Positions 35,701 to 47,100 of a DNA stretch of 64,000 bases are shown piece after piece. The notes below the pieces were generated by a model. It had not been told where the DNA came from, did not search any database, and saw nothing but the letters and a program-made list of their open reading frames with translations. The translations under genes and the position numbers were made by a program. Each line of letters starts with the position of its first letter. The first letter of the stretch is position 1. The stretch covers positions 7,502,001-7,566,000 of the forward strand of contig NC_079879.1 of assembly GCF_029227915.1 (NCBI RefSeq). Direction: 5' to 3'. The stretch comes from Hydractinia symbiolongicarpus (taxonomy: Eukaryota > Cnidaria > Hydrozoa > Anthoathecata > Hydractiniidae).

Positions 35701-38700
35701 CTCCAAATCGTTCTTCCAACTGCTATAGTCATCATCCTCTTTAAACGCTGGTGGAGCCTTCAATGTTGTTGTTGCCATTGTTCACAAACCACTTCACCAA
35801 TTGGTTTGCACACACACGTGTCAACAAATAGCCAACAAAAGGGAAAGTTATCTCTCTTACCTCAAGGAACACATCCGGGTGTGTGCCCTCAATTGCTTTC
35901 TTTCAACTCAAATGTCACTCGCACAATGATCATAAATACCAGGCCAGTTGATCTGTACCTTTTAACTCTGCTACCATTGTTAAATGATTCTTACCTTGAT
36001 GAGGTAACTTGAAGGCTTCACCAGTCTCTAATACTATTGTATTGGTTACTGAAAGATAACAACAGAATTAACACAAATCGCAATATCAACAGGTACTATT
36101 AATTTTGCCAGTTAATTAAGCCAATGTAGGAATCACATAAAATTGTAAAAATTCATATGTAAAATTTTTTATTGCTTCAGCCTCCATTAGAATCATTCAT
36201 TGTAAATTATGTCTTTTGTGAAAATATCTAAACAGATTATGTTTAGAAATTTGAGACCTATTTTTATGTTCTTAATTACAGAACACTCCACTCCACACTG
36301 CCATGTTGGGACGTAGTGCAGAAGTTACTCAGCTCTTAATAGAATATGGTGCAGACATCGAAGCTTGTGATATTGAAGGAGAAAGACCGATTCACATTGC
36401 AGCTGCTGAGGATTGTTCTGATCTCATCGTTTTACTTGCAAAAGGAGGTATTTTTAAATCTTATACTTTTTTTATTTAACTGGTATTAATTTCCTTCTTT
36501 ACCAGAAAAAACTGTTAGTCCAAATGCATAAATAGATATTGATTTTTAACATATATTTAATTACTTGCATGAAGGAAAAACATCACAATGAATTAGTGTT
36601 TTCTGTAATGTGATACCATTGAGGCTAGAACTGTTTGTTATTGAATTGTTTATTTGCATAGAGCTTCATTTAGTAGCAACTATGTTCTAGAAAAACAGTC
36701 CTTTGTTAGATTTTTTGGTCTATTTTTTTATGTAAGTAAAAGCCATATCTAGCAAATGCAATGAGTCGTGGCCTGGATAGCTTTTAAAAATCTGAGGTAT
36801 CCAATCTTGCACCAAAGTGAACCCTAAATGCAAGATAAAATGTGTACTAAGATTTTGAATTTTTAAAGCCCTGTTAACATAAGAAAGTTTATGTGACTGG
36901 TTGTTGATTTCAATTTACTTACAATAATCCCATGCTTTAGTGTTAAAGAAGATCCCTGAAGAAGAACGTGAAAATGCGCAACGAAACTTCATAAATGCAA
37001 CATCTTATGAGAATGACACTGCTCTTCATGTAGCTGCACAAGCTGGTTATGAAGAGACAGTTAAAACACTACTTTCCATTGGAGCAGATGTAAATGTTCG
37101 CACTGATACAAGACAAACACCACTACACCTAGCAGCTATGAGTGGGCAACTTTCTGTAGTGAAGTTCTTAGTTTTAAACAGAGCTAAAGTCAATGTTCGC
37201 GATGACCAGTTAATGACACCCTTGCATAAGTATGTTGTTAAATTTGCTTTGTTTCTTGATTATATTAAAAAGGCAAAAAATGTTATATAACCACTTATCA
37301 ATAATTAGTAGCTAGCAGACAATAACTGAATAATCTTGATGGGAACTCCAATCATGATGAGTGGGTGTAATTGGAAAAAATGAACCGCATCCTATTTTAA
37401 GTTAATATTTGGAAGGTTTTTTCTACAAAATATAATTATAAATTGTGTCTTAGGGCTTGTCAGCATGGACGGCTTGATATTGTCAAGTATTTAAAAGAGC
37501 ATGGCGCAAGAATTGAAGCAAAAGACAATGAAAATTTCACGCCTTTAATGTGTGCTGTTTGGAAAGGACAAAACGATGTTGTTGATTATCTTCTAAATGT
37601 TGGAGCGAAGATCAATGTAACAGATATCAACATGAAAACTCTGTTACATCTTGCTATTGAGGAAGACTGGGATGAAACACTGGCGATGTTAGTTAATCGT
37701 GGAGGGCACATTTTGATAAACTCGGTCGATAAAGATTTCAAAAGTCCACTCCATTACGCAGCAAATATGGGAAATGAAGAGGTTATATTTCATATATATT
37801 ATATCTCATATAACAAACAGTAGTGGATGTCAAGCAAGTCATAAAATTGTCTTTTCAAAATTCAAACAATGGCATCTAAACCCATTTTTTACATGATAAA
37901 CTGATACTTGGGTAAACTCATATTTATATGTGGGTGTTGCTTTTCAAACCTGTATAACGTGTCTTGCATTCTGCATACATATCCATAATAGTAGCATGGC
38001 ATAATATGTAACAATTTGCAACTTTTTTTGCATCTTTTTAATAGGATAACTTAATTACTTGCTTTAATTTACCCTACAAAATGCAAAATACCCCACTAAT
38101 TGGCGATATTATATATGCTGCTAGTTAAACGAAACCAAAATAATCTTGGACATTTTCCCCCCTGACCATCACATTGCCCCCTGACCCTCAATAATCTTTG
38201 ATTGCTTTGTGATTGGAACTTCTTCTTTTTAAATCAAACATAAATTTTAAGTTAATAACTAAAAATATGTAACAAATTATTGTAAAAAAAATCAACCAAT
38301 GTTTTTTATTTCAGGCAATTACTTTACTTTTAAGTAAGTCAGCGAAAGTCGATCATGGTGATAATGAGGAAAAGACTTCAATTCATATTGCTGCTGAGCA
38401 AGGAAGAAACAACTCTGTCAAACTTCTTGGTGAAGCTGCACCTGGTATTATCAACTCAACTGATGATAGGGGTAGATCACCATTGCATCTTGCTGCAATC
38501 AATGGGCATAAGTATGTGTCTTTCTTTTTAAAATACCAAAAAGAAATTTTCATTTGCCCTGAAAATGAAACTTTATATAAACATAAACATCTTCTTAAGA
38601 ACCAACTATCCTTAAATATAGTCAGAAGAACAGTACTGACAGCCAATAGGATTAAAAATGATTTATGTCATCATTTGCAGTGTTAAAATTATAACTCTTT

Positions 38701-41700
38701 TACACATTCTTTTTGTCATTTCAATAATTCTCTAAAAAAAATTTAGGCGCGTTTGTGACTCACTAATCGAAATGGGGGCAGAGACTTCATCTCGAGATGA
38801 TGTAAATTGGACACCTTTAGACTATGCTGCAAGACATGGTCACACAAAAACTGTGAAATTGTTACTTGACAATGATGCTCCTGTTGATGCATTTGACAAG
38901 AATTTAAGTACACCTCTCCACCATTCTTCTAAACATGGACATATCGATTGTATTAAAATTTTATTGGATTATGGAGCTAGTATATCACAACAAAACATCC
39001 TTGGAAAGAATTGTTTAGACTTGGCTGTAGAGAATAATCAAAGAGAAGCATGCATGGCATTTGTCACACATAAAAGGTAAACATATGTCAGAATAAAAAG
39101 CTACTTATGCTGTTATATATGGTTTTTGGAGCTTTTAACTTGGAGCTTTTTACTTAATAATTTATAACTTGATAATTTACAATTGAGATTTTAAAGGGTT
39201 TTTTTTACAAAGGCAATTGTGAATGGCGAACCTGAAGGCAAATTAGCTACAAAATGGATGCCGTTGCTTCTTTGACTGTGCATAACTTGTGCTGAGATGT
39301 TGTAACTTTTCCATCTTTAATTCTCAAAAATTTATATTACATATTTTGGCCAGGGGTAATGTTTTGTAACATAATATTTAAATGTGCTGACCTGCATATA
39401 GGAGTGTTGGATAAGGTGTTGCTAAAGAGTCATAGGGCTAAAATGCAGACCAGAAACAACATAATATTGTTTTCATTTCGTCCTTGTACCAAGTTTATAG
39501 TTAATTTAATCTTTAATTTCGATCCCAATGGCATAATTAAAACTTTTTTTATATGAAATAAATTGTTTTCTACCCAGTGGTTATGTCTACTAAGAATTGA
39601 ACCTTTATTGCAGTAATACTTGCAAATTCGAATTTTATGACCCAATTGATGTCATCAAATTATCTTTTACCTGGAATATTTTCAAACAATTGACATTCTA
39701 TGTCAAGTATGTCAATTATTATCAACTAAGCTTCAGTAGTTCTGGATCAATGACCTGCAGGTGCTGTATCCTCTCCCTTCTCTGGTGCCACACTAGACTG
39801 AAAAACATGGAGTGAACAGGGTTGAGAGTATGTTGGAGATTTCTGTTAATTGCATTTTTTCAGGTGGAGAGAAGCGATAAACCATGTTGATAATGATGGC
39901 ACCCACCCAATGGAAAAACTCATTGCAGCAGCACCAGAAGCTGCAGAAGTTGTGCTAAACAACAGCATTCGCTATTCAAAGCATTCAGTAAAACATCCCG
40001 ATTATAGTATTACATACAGTTTTTGTTACGTTGATCTTCATCCAGAGAAGCAGATAAACAATATATATTTTGCACCATCTACCATGGTCAAACACCATCG
40101 TGAATCATTGTTGTCTCACCCACTTACTGTTGCGCTGATTGATGACAAGTTTGCGCGTCTTGGAAGATGGATATACCTGACAAACCTAACTGCTTATATT
40201 GTTTTTGTAGCATTACTGACATCTCTTCTTGTTGTTGACAAAGAAAGGTAGTAATTCTTGGCTAACCGTTTTAAAAAAGTTCCTTTTTTTCTGTAATGAT
40301 TTAAAAAAACTTCCTATTATTTATCATATTACTTTCTTTTTTTTTAACTTGTACTACTTTTGAAAGGCATGTTTATTCAACGGAAGCTTAAATTTTTTCG
40401 GGGGGAGGGTGATGGCTCTGTTCGAAGTTATCTTTTCAATTATGCCTTCATAGGAGTTAATTTTAAACAGATGTATTAAAATTAAAGTTTTACGGGTAAT
40501 ATTTAAGGTGCTTTTAGAAAATGACGTGTTCAATGCAGTATCTTTCTTAAACAATTTTTATCTTTAATTTCTAAGCTTATTAAACTAAAACAGTAAATAT
40601 ATATGTCAATATCTGATTTCTACCTATTTTTAGAATGTCAAATCCAAATGTGAGATTACAAAAATCAAAATATCAAGAAGTTGCGCCATGGCTCATTTTA
40701 ATCCTAACCGTTGCACAACTAATAAAAGAAGTGGTGCAATTTTTGCACATGCGCTTGCGTTACTTCAAAGATATGATCAATTACTTGGAAATAATTCTAT
40801 ATACAGCAACAATAGTATTTCTGATGCCTTTTCTAATTGAGAATTCACACTCAAAATTTAATTCTGACACCATAGTAGTATTAAATCAAGATGATATGGA
40901 TTATTTAAAAAAACTGGAAGATATTAAGTGGAATGCAGGTGCTGTAACTATATTGTTCGCATGGGGAAATTTATTGCTGTATTTGAAAAGATTTCCATTG
41001 TTTGGTTTATATGTTGTCATGTTAACGGAAGTGTTTAAAACTGTCATAAGCGTGTTAACAGTTTTCAGTATTTTTATTGTGGCATTTGCACTTTCTTTCT
41101 TCGTCTTGATGGATGGTCAAGATGCATTTAGATATGTTGGAAGGTCTATTGTGAAAACTGCAGTTATGACGGTCGGTGAATTTGAATATAGTTCAATTTT
41201 CACAGAGCATTTAAACAGCCCAAAAGTGATTCCTCATAAAGTTATGACTTTTTTGATTTTTGTACTCTTCCTTGTCATCATGCCAATCCTTATCATGAAC
41301 TTGCTTGTAAGTATATTCAAATTGTTTTGCAACAGTACTGTTGTGTATTTCATTCCATGTTTTCCTTTATCTAAATCGGCTTATGTATTTCTTGTTGGCA
41401 CTCGGCAATTGCTTGCAAATTTTAAGTTACCAAGACAATCATGCAAATAACATATGACGTTGGCAAACAATTTTGTACGTTAAATATACCAAGTTTTTTT
41501 GTTAAGGTTGGTTTGGCCATTGGAGATATTGAAGCTGTTCGAAAAACAGCTTATCTTCGTATTTTAAAAGCCCAAGTGCAAATGCTTACAACATTTGATA
41601 GGACTTATCCTAGCTGGTTACTCAAAGCATTTTACAACCCAGAGAGAGTTCACAAGCCAAATGAAAAGAGATGGTCTAAAAGGTAAATTGTTTTTTTACA

Positions 41701-41998
41701 TAAGATTTGTGAGTATATTTGCATTTATAAATATGGTGATAACATTGATTGCTTAATTTTTGCTTATTAATTTAGATTCATTAATTGGATCCGGGGGTCT
41801 GATTACGATTCGTTAAAGGAGGAGCAAAAAGAAATGGCAGGTAAAGAGGAGCTTATTTTACGTGAACTGACTTCAAATCGTGAGGAGTTAAACAAACAGA
41901 AGAAACGAATGAAATCTTTAGTGGATATGATTGAAGAGCAATTTGATATCACTAAGAAAATAGCAGAAAAATTACAACTGGAAGAGGATAATAAATAG
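29734..41998 (+). CDS. TRPA1: TRPA1-like cation channel, gene A
   Basis: This is a TRPA-family nonselective cation channel subunit of the plasma membrane, a sensory channel in other animals. Exons: 29734-30269, 30921-31095, 36282-36447, 36941-37229, 37454-37781, 38315-38511, 38747-39076, 39864-40247, 40634-41306, 41507-41682, 41776-41998. They join in frame to 1158 residues. Order: acidic N-terminus (1-95), about 17 ankyrin repeats (to about 672), pre-S1 linker, S1 (about 774-795), S2 (820-839), S3 (850-872), S4 (903-919), S5 (924-958), pore with GEFEY (983-987), S6 (1004-1026), TRP-box-like VGLAIGDIEAVRK, and a C-terminal coiled coil. Intron 2 is swollen by a copia insertion. The frame is open upstream of the chosen ATG to an acceptor at 29705 (an acidic DSDANDSED stretch), so a further 5' exon is possible. 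Confidence 0.93.
30270..30920 (+). other. Intron 1 of TRPA gene A
   Basis: A 651-bp intron with donor AA|GTATTT and acceptor TTTGCAG|G. Its distal part is the source of, or sister to, the relic copy at 28208-28832. Confidence 0.85.
31144..31148. repeat. Target-site duplication GGTAC, left
   Basis: GGTAC directly precedes the left LTR and is repeated at 36092-36096 directly after the right LTR. A 5-bp duplication is typical of copia integrases and fixes both ends of the insertion. Confidence 0.92.
31149..31262 (-). repeat. 3' LTR of the intact copia
   Basis: On the plus strand it begins TGTTAAATGATT and ends CAATATCAACA (TG...CA ends). It matches the LTR at 35978-36091 at all 114 positions by eye. 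The polypurine tract next to it (minus strand GGTGGCAA) is weak. An LTR of 114 bp is short for the class. Confidence 0.93.
31397..35778 (-). CDS. Copia Gag-Pol polyprotein, one frameshift near its start
   Basis: The long frame covers 1440 codons (from 35719 down). It has Gag, a CCHC knuckle (residues 203-216), protease with an intact catalytic L-D-S-G-C (Asp 270), integrase with HHCC zinc binding and an LTDNGGEF core, an Asp-rich linker coded by a TCA/CAT repeat (about 33320-33400), RT with HVDD, and RNase H with YTDA and a terminal LADCLTKH. The natural start is probably the ATG at 35776-35778, which lies in another frame. That frame runs about 46 codons to about 35640, where a one-base loss in a G-rich spot would account for the change. 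Pol domains otherwise look intact. It could be a dead copy, a recent mutation or an assembly error. Confidence 0.92.
35966..35976 (-). other. Primer-binding site of the intact copia
   Basis: On the minus strand TGGTAGCAGAG lies one base after the 5' LTR. It is complementary to the 3' end expected of an initiator-methionine tRNA including CCA. Confidence 0.8.
35978..36091 (-). repeat. 5' LTR of the intact copia
   Basis: Identical by eye to 31149-31262. It is followed by GGTAC at 36092-36096, the second copy of the target site. Confidence 0.93.
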
Positions 41999-44113
41999 GT
42001 AGGTTGCTAATCTATTTGCTTCCATAACTGTGCTATAACTGATTGAAGTACACATCTTTTTTGTAAGAAACACAATGTTTCTTAACTTACGGTAGACCAC
42101 AGGAACTTCTTATTGGTAACTCGCAAAGTATTGACAAAATTAAAAAATTAATTTGATAGATTGATAGGAAAACAAATGTAAGAATATAACAGGTGTTTGA
42201 ATCTATAATTTGTTAGAAGATCTTTTTTAAAATTAAGTAAAGCTGAACTGAAAAATCTTATGTGTTGATCAGTTTTACTGTTTACAACATTTTTGGCATT
42301 TTTTTTTTATTAATTATTTTTTTACAATAAAAAGAGAAGAATTTGACACTTTTTAAAATTTAAAAACTCCCAATTAATATATTTTCTTGTCTATTTTAGA
42401 TCAACAAAACAGGCAATCTGATATCATCCGTAAATTAACCAACTTTAAGCCAATGTGCTACTATCTCATTGTAAGATATTAAATTGGAAAATAAATGAAT
42501 CAATAATGCATGATCCACCCTCATAATTGTAAAAAAAATTCTCTGTATACCTTGTATATAGTTTGCACCTTATTTTATGTATATCTTTTATATATGACAG
42601 TAATTATTATATTTCAAGTGAGGAAAGTTTTGAACTGATAACTAATAAGCAACATTACAATACATAGAACTGCATCATCTTGTTTTATATTTGTAAAGAT
42701 AATAAGGTCCTTATTTTACCAACAACTATTATATTTGTTACTTTTGAAGTTACGCATGCTTATATAAAGATTATTCACTTTGATTTTTCATTATAAACTG
42801 CTAGTAAATCTGGAGTCTCAGAACCAGTTAATTTCAAAAAAAATTTTTTATCAAAGCTCCTTCTTTAAGATGAAATATTTATTGTGAAATACAATGTATG
42901 TTTTTAAATACGCACACTCACTGTTTTATCGTAATAACTTATTTAATTGTCCATACCCACCTGATCCAGACAAAAAAGACTGTTTTGGTAAAAAAATTAT
43001 TCTGACACCTTTATTTAAGTAATTATTTTTCCTGTTTGGTTGAAAATAAAGAAAATAGTTCATAAAGGAGAGAGGTATCATGAAGCGGATTGGAAGGTGA
43101 ATATGCCAGCTGTATCTGAGCATGCCCAGTTTTGTTTTTTTCGATCTTGCCTTAAAAAAGATTGCTTTGCCATAAAGTGGAAACAGTTTCTACTTTTTAG
43201 TGGCATATTTTGCTGTAAACTTTTAATCAATCAGACACAATACACATACAGTACTGTGACTAAAAAAAAATCAAAATAACTCTTGTTTTTAATACCTAAA
43301 AGAGTGCTACATGTTTTTTGTTTTGCGTGGAAATCAAAAAATATATCATGGCTAATTCGCCATCGGATTTGCCATCGAATTTGCCATCGAATTCGCCATT
43401 TACAATTCCCTTTGTGAAAATCCTCTTAAAACTTAGTCTTTCTAACAAAATAGCTGTTTCTACTACACATTAATTTTATTACATGTTTTTGCACAATACT
43501 GTACCACTGATAATTTAGCTCTCTTGAAAAACATCCTTATTATGTGCAAAAGTAAAAGGATCTTGGTTTTGGTTGGTTTTAAATCTCCATATAACATATT
43601 TTTTGGTACAAAGTCATGTCAATATCCACCACATATTACATTTTCCCCTATTAATGAATTCCAATTTACATTAATGAAATAAAAGAACTATACATATTTA
43701 AATATGGTTTCTATCGCTCTTATTCTTACCATGGCATTAACTAATTTACCTGTAACTATATTTTTATTTACATGTATCAAATAAAAAGTGTTTTTATATA
43801 GGTATTTTTAAAAAAGCTACACATTTTTCTATATGCAACTTTATTTTTTTCAGCTTTTGTTACTATAAACAGAACCTTAATTTCAGTCTTAAGTGTAGTA
43901 TTCAGATTTTAGATTTCAGCTTTACATTTTCTAATTCTGCAATTTGATGTTACTATTTATCATAAAAAAAGACTTCATTTTTTTAAAGAACTCTTTGTTA
44001 GATTAAATTGCTTAACTTTACAATTTTTCAGTTTGTGTTTCTAAAAATTCGATAATAACCCACAAAAACATTTGAATTCTTGAGTAATGTTTTTACTGCA
44101 AATCTAATTTTTA
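41999..44113. other. 3' region of TRPA gene A and spacer to gene B
   Basis: A donor-like TAG|GTAGGTTG sits right at the stop codon and an acceptor-like CTATTTTAG at about 42400, so a 3' UTR intron is possible. A poly-A signal AATAAA is at 42490-42495. Near 43351-43398 the block TTGCCATCGAAT is repeated three times, and the adjoining sequence is an inverted copy of one in gene A intron 7 (about 39195-39250). No coding exon is seen. Confidence 0.5.
42490..42495 (+). terminator. Poly-A signal candidate, TRPA gene A
   Basis: AATAAA about 490 bases after the stop codon, the first canonical hexamer I noticed downstream. Choice by eye only. Confidence 0.35.
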
Positions 44114-44128
44114 GATGATTTGCTAATA

Positions 44129-47100
44129 ATGGGTGATATTACATTAATTTCTCTTCATCGCCTGACGTCTTTAAATGACTCAATAGATGGAAATGGTGAT
44201 GACAGTGACAAAGAGAATGATGAGAAGAGTGATAAAAATGATAAAGATGATGAAGATGAGGGTGAGGAAGAGAATTCCGCTATGTTGACTATAACCAGAG
44301 CTCTTGGGATGCTCGGCCTCAGAAAACGAAGTTCTAGCAGTACATCAACTGTAAAAATACATAACTTTTTGAAAGAAAATGAAAAAGATTCAGCTGCAGA
44401 TATAGACGAACATATTTCTCTTCCAAAAGATTATTCATTTTATCAAATTGTTACTGATGGTTCAATTATGTTGACTCAAAAAGCACTGGAAAATGTTGAT
44501 GTAGTTCGTGATATAGACAAGCTTAACACAGAGGGATTCAGTTTATTGCATTTAGCAGCACGTTATAATCACACAGCTATTATAAATATTCTCATTGACC
44601 ATGGAGCCAATGTTAATGTTTGTGACTTTGATTATAGCGCTACACCACTCCATCTTGCAGCCAGGTATGCAGTCATGATAATTGATTGAAGAAAATAATT
44701 TTATTTTATATTTAACACAATACTTGTGTTTTGATTATGTAGATTAATTTCCTTTTAAGTGTATGTATATTGAGATTACTTCTTTTCTAGATATGACATG
44801 ATAGCAGCTGCCAAGTGTCTGATTGAACGCAATGCAAATATAAATTCAAAAAATATTTATGGTACAACACCTTTTCATTTTGGAGTGCGACGTGGAAACG
44901 CTGAACTGTGCGAAATTTTAATAAAAGCTGGTATTTCTATAAATGCAACAGACAATGCTAAGGTAGGCTGAGTAAATTATTAGCATACATCAGGAATAAA
45001 GGGCCATACCAACATCCTAGCAACCATTCCCACCTTTCATTTAAATGATAGAGTACCAGATTTAACATTTTCATGCTTATTTTATTGCAGCAAATGATAT
45101 CCAGGAATTACGCTTGGGGGAGTACTGAACTCCTAACAAAAGTATTTAAAGGTCTTTTTAATGACAGTATTAGGTTTTTCTTATAAGGTAACCTATGTTC
45201 TGAGTAAAATACATTTAAAACATATAATTTCTTTAAATTAATTGTGCTCTAAGTGCTTTTTGCAGCGTACAGGTTTTGCGTGTTTATTATGTGGAAAAAT
45301 CTGTTCTTATTTCAGTCACGCTTTTGTTTAACTATTCCAACAAAAATAGAAGTTGTTTCTATTATTAAGTGGCTGTTGCTTGCTTTAAAATATTGCATTG
45401 TAGCGCCATATTTTAATTTTAATGTGCGTAATTCTCCTGAATTATCTTAGTTCAAGTTTTCGGACTTTTGGGGAAAACCGCAACCCATACAGTAGTATAG
45501 CAAAGTTGTTTTGCTGAAATAAAGTAAACAAATTGTTATTTAGAATACTCCTCTTCATGCTGCTATGTTGTGCGAAAATGAAAACGTTGTTAAGATGTTG
45601 ATGGATCATGGCGCCAGTATTTCTGCTTGTGATGTGGAAGGGGAAAGACCGATTCATGTAGCTGCATCAGAAGACCAGTGTGAATTTATTGAACTCCTTG
45701 CGAAAAAAGGTGTGTTGAAAATTCAATCTGTCCTATGTTTTTTATCAGGCATTAAAATTAAACCACAAGGCAAAAATATGATTTGAAATTCAATTTAGAT
45801 TGATAACTAAAAATCATAAATCCGGTTGAAAATATGTACCAATAACAGTAATGTGGCTTTTATTCTAAAATGTATAAATATTTTGCTTTTGTATTTTGCA
45901 TTTACGTAACTTTGAAAACAATCGTGAAGTAAAAATTGGAATTATCTCAGGGTGGCCACAAAGTATAGAAATAAAATCAGTTTTTTTTTCGTTTTTTTGA
46001 CTTACATCCCAACTTACAATATATAATGTATTTTTTACTGCATTCAATGGTTAATGGAACTGTAAACAAAAATTAAGTCATTATGCCAGATTTGCTTTAA
46101 TTTGTGATTAATGTAACTAACTGCTTTAAATGTGCCTGACACCTAGGACCTGAAATTATATTTAAGTTATCAGAAGCCTTAGCACTTATTTGACTGTGTA
46201 CTTTAGTAATGTAATAACTTAAACAAGTTTATGATTTGATAATACAAAAAATGTAAATGATTTCTTTTTAGCAATTGCGGAAATACCTGAAGACAAAAAG
46301 GATGAAGAGTTAAAAAAATTTATCAATGTCCGATCACATGAAAAAGATACTCCTCTTCACTTAGCAGCTCAAGCTGGTTATGAAGAAACTGTCAAAACAT
46401 TGATTAAACTTGGTGCAGATATAAATGCGCTGACTGACACAAAGCAAACGCCGTTACATTTGGCAGCTATAAGCGGACAATGTTGTATTGTAGAGCATTT
46501 GATAAACAATGGAGCAAAAATCAATGTGTTTGATAAACAACAAATGACTCCCTTGCATAAGTATGTGATGTTTCTTTATATTTCATTTTTCATATCTCCT
46601 CAAAAATTTAAATAACCGTTTCCAATACTTTTGTTTCAGAGCATGTCAATTTGGTCGCCTAGAAACTGTTAAATATTTGCATAAAAATGGTGCCAAAATT
46701 GATGCTAAAGATGATGAAGATTTTACACCATTAATGTGTGCTGTGTGGAAAGGACAGAAGGATGTTGTTGAATATTTGTTAGATGCTGATGCTGACATTA
46801 ATGCTGTTGACATTAGTTCTAGATCTCTCATCCATTTAGCAGTGGATGATGATTTAGAAGAAACTTTAAAATTGCTTCTTGTTAGAGGTTGTGAAGTGTT
46901 GGTTGATAGCAATGACAATAACAACAGAAGGCCACTACATTATGCTGCAACTATTGGCAACGAAGAGGTTGTTTTGATTATTCAGCTTTTGTAAATTTAT
47001 CAATCAAAGAAAACGACATCTAATGATCCTTCTTTTTTTCATTTCTACCAAAATCTTTCAATGATTATCATTAGAACATTATGCTTTTAGTTGACAAGGT

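Larger units (their letters stand above)
31149..36091 (-). mobile_element. Complete Ty1/copia LTR retrotransposon in intron 2 of TRPA gene A
   Basis: This is a 4943-bp element on the minus strand, antisense to the host gene. It has two 114-bp LTRs with no difference seen, a tRNA primer site next to the 5' LTR, one long gag-pol frame and a GGTAC target duplication. Removing it with one duplication leaves an intron of about 238 bp, close to the sister genes' introns (348 and 581 bp). Identical LTRs mean a recent insertion. The splice sites of the host intron are untouched, so gene A may still be spliced normally. Confidence 0.95.

Noticed and set aside
40634-41450. Longer exon 9 in TRPA gene A reading through 41306
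   Set aside because: The read-through lies past a strong GTAAGT donor conserved in all three genes, and the next exon (41507) joins in frame to the conserved VGLAIGDIE block.
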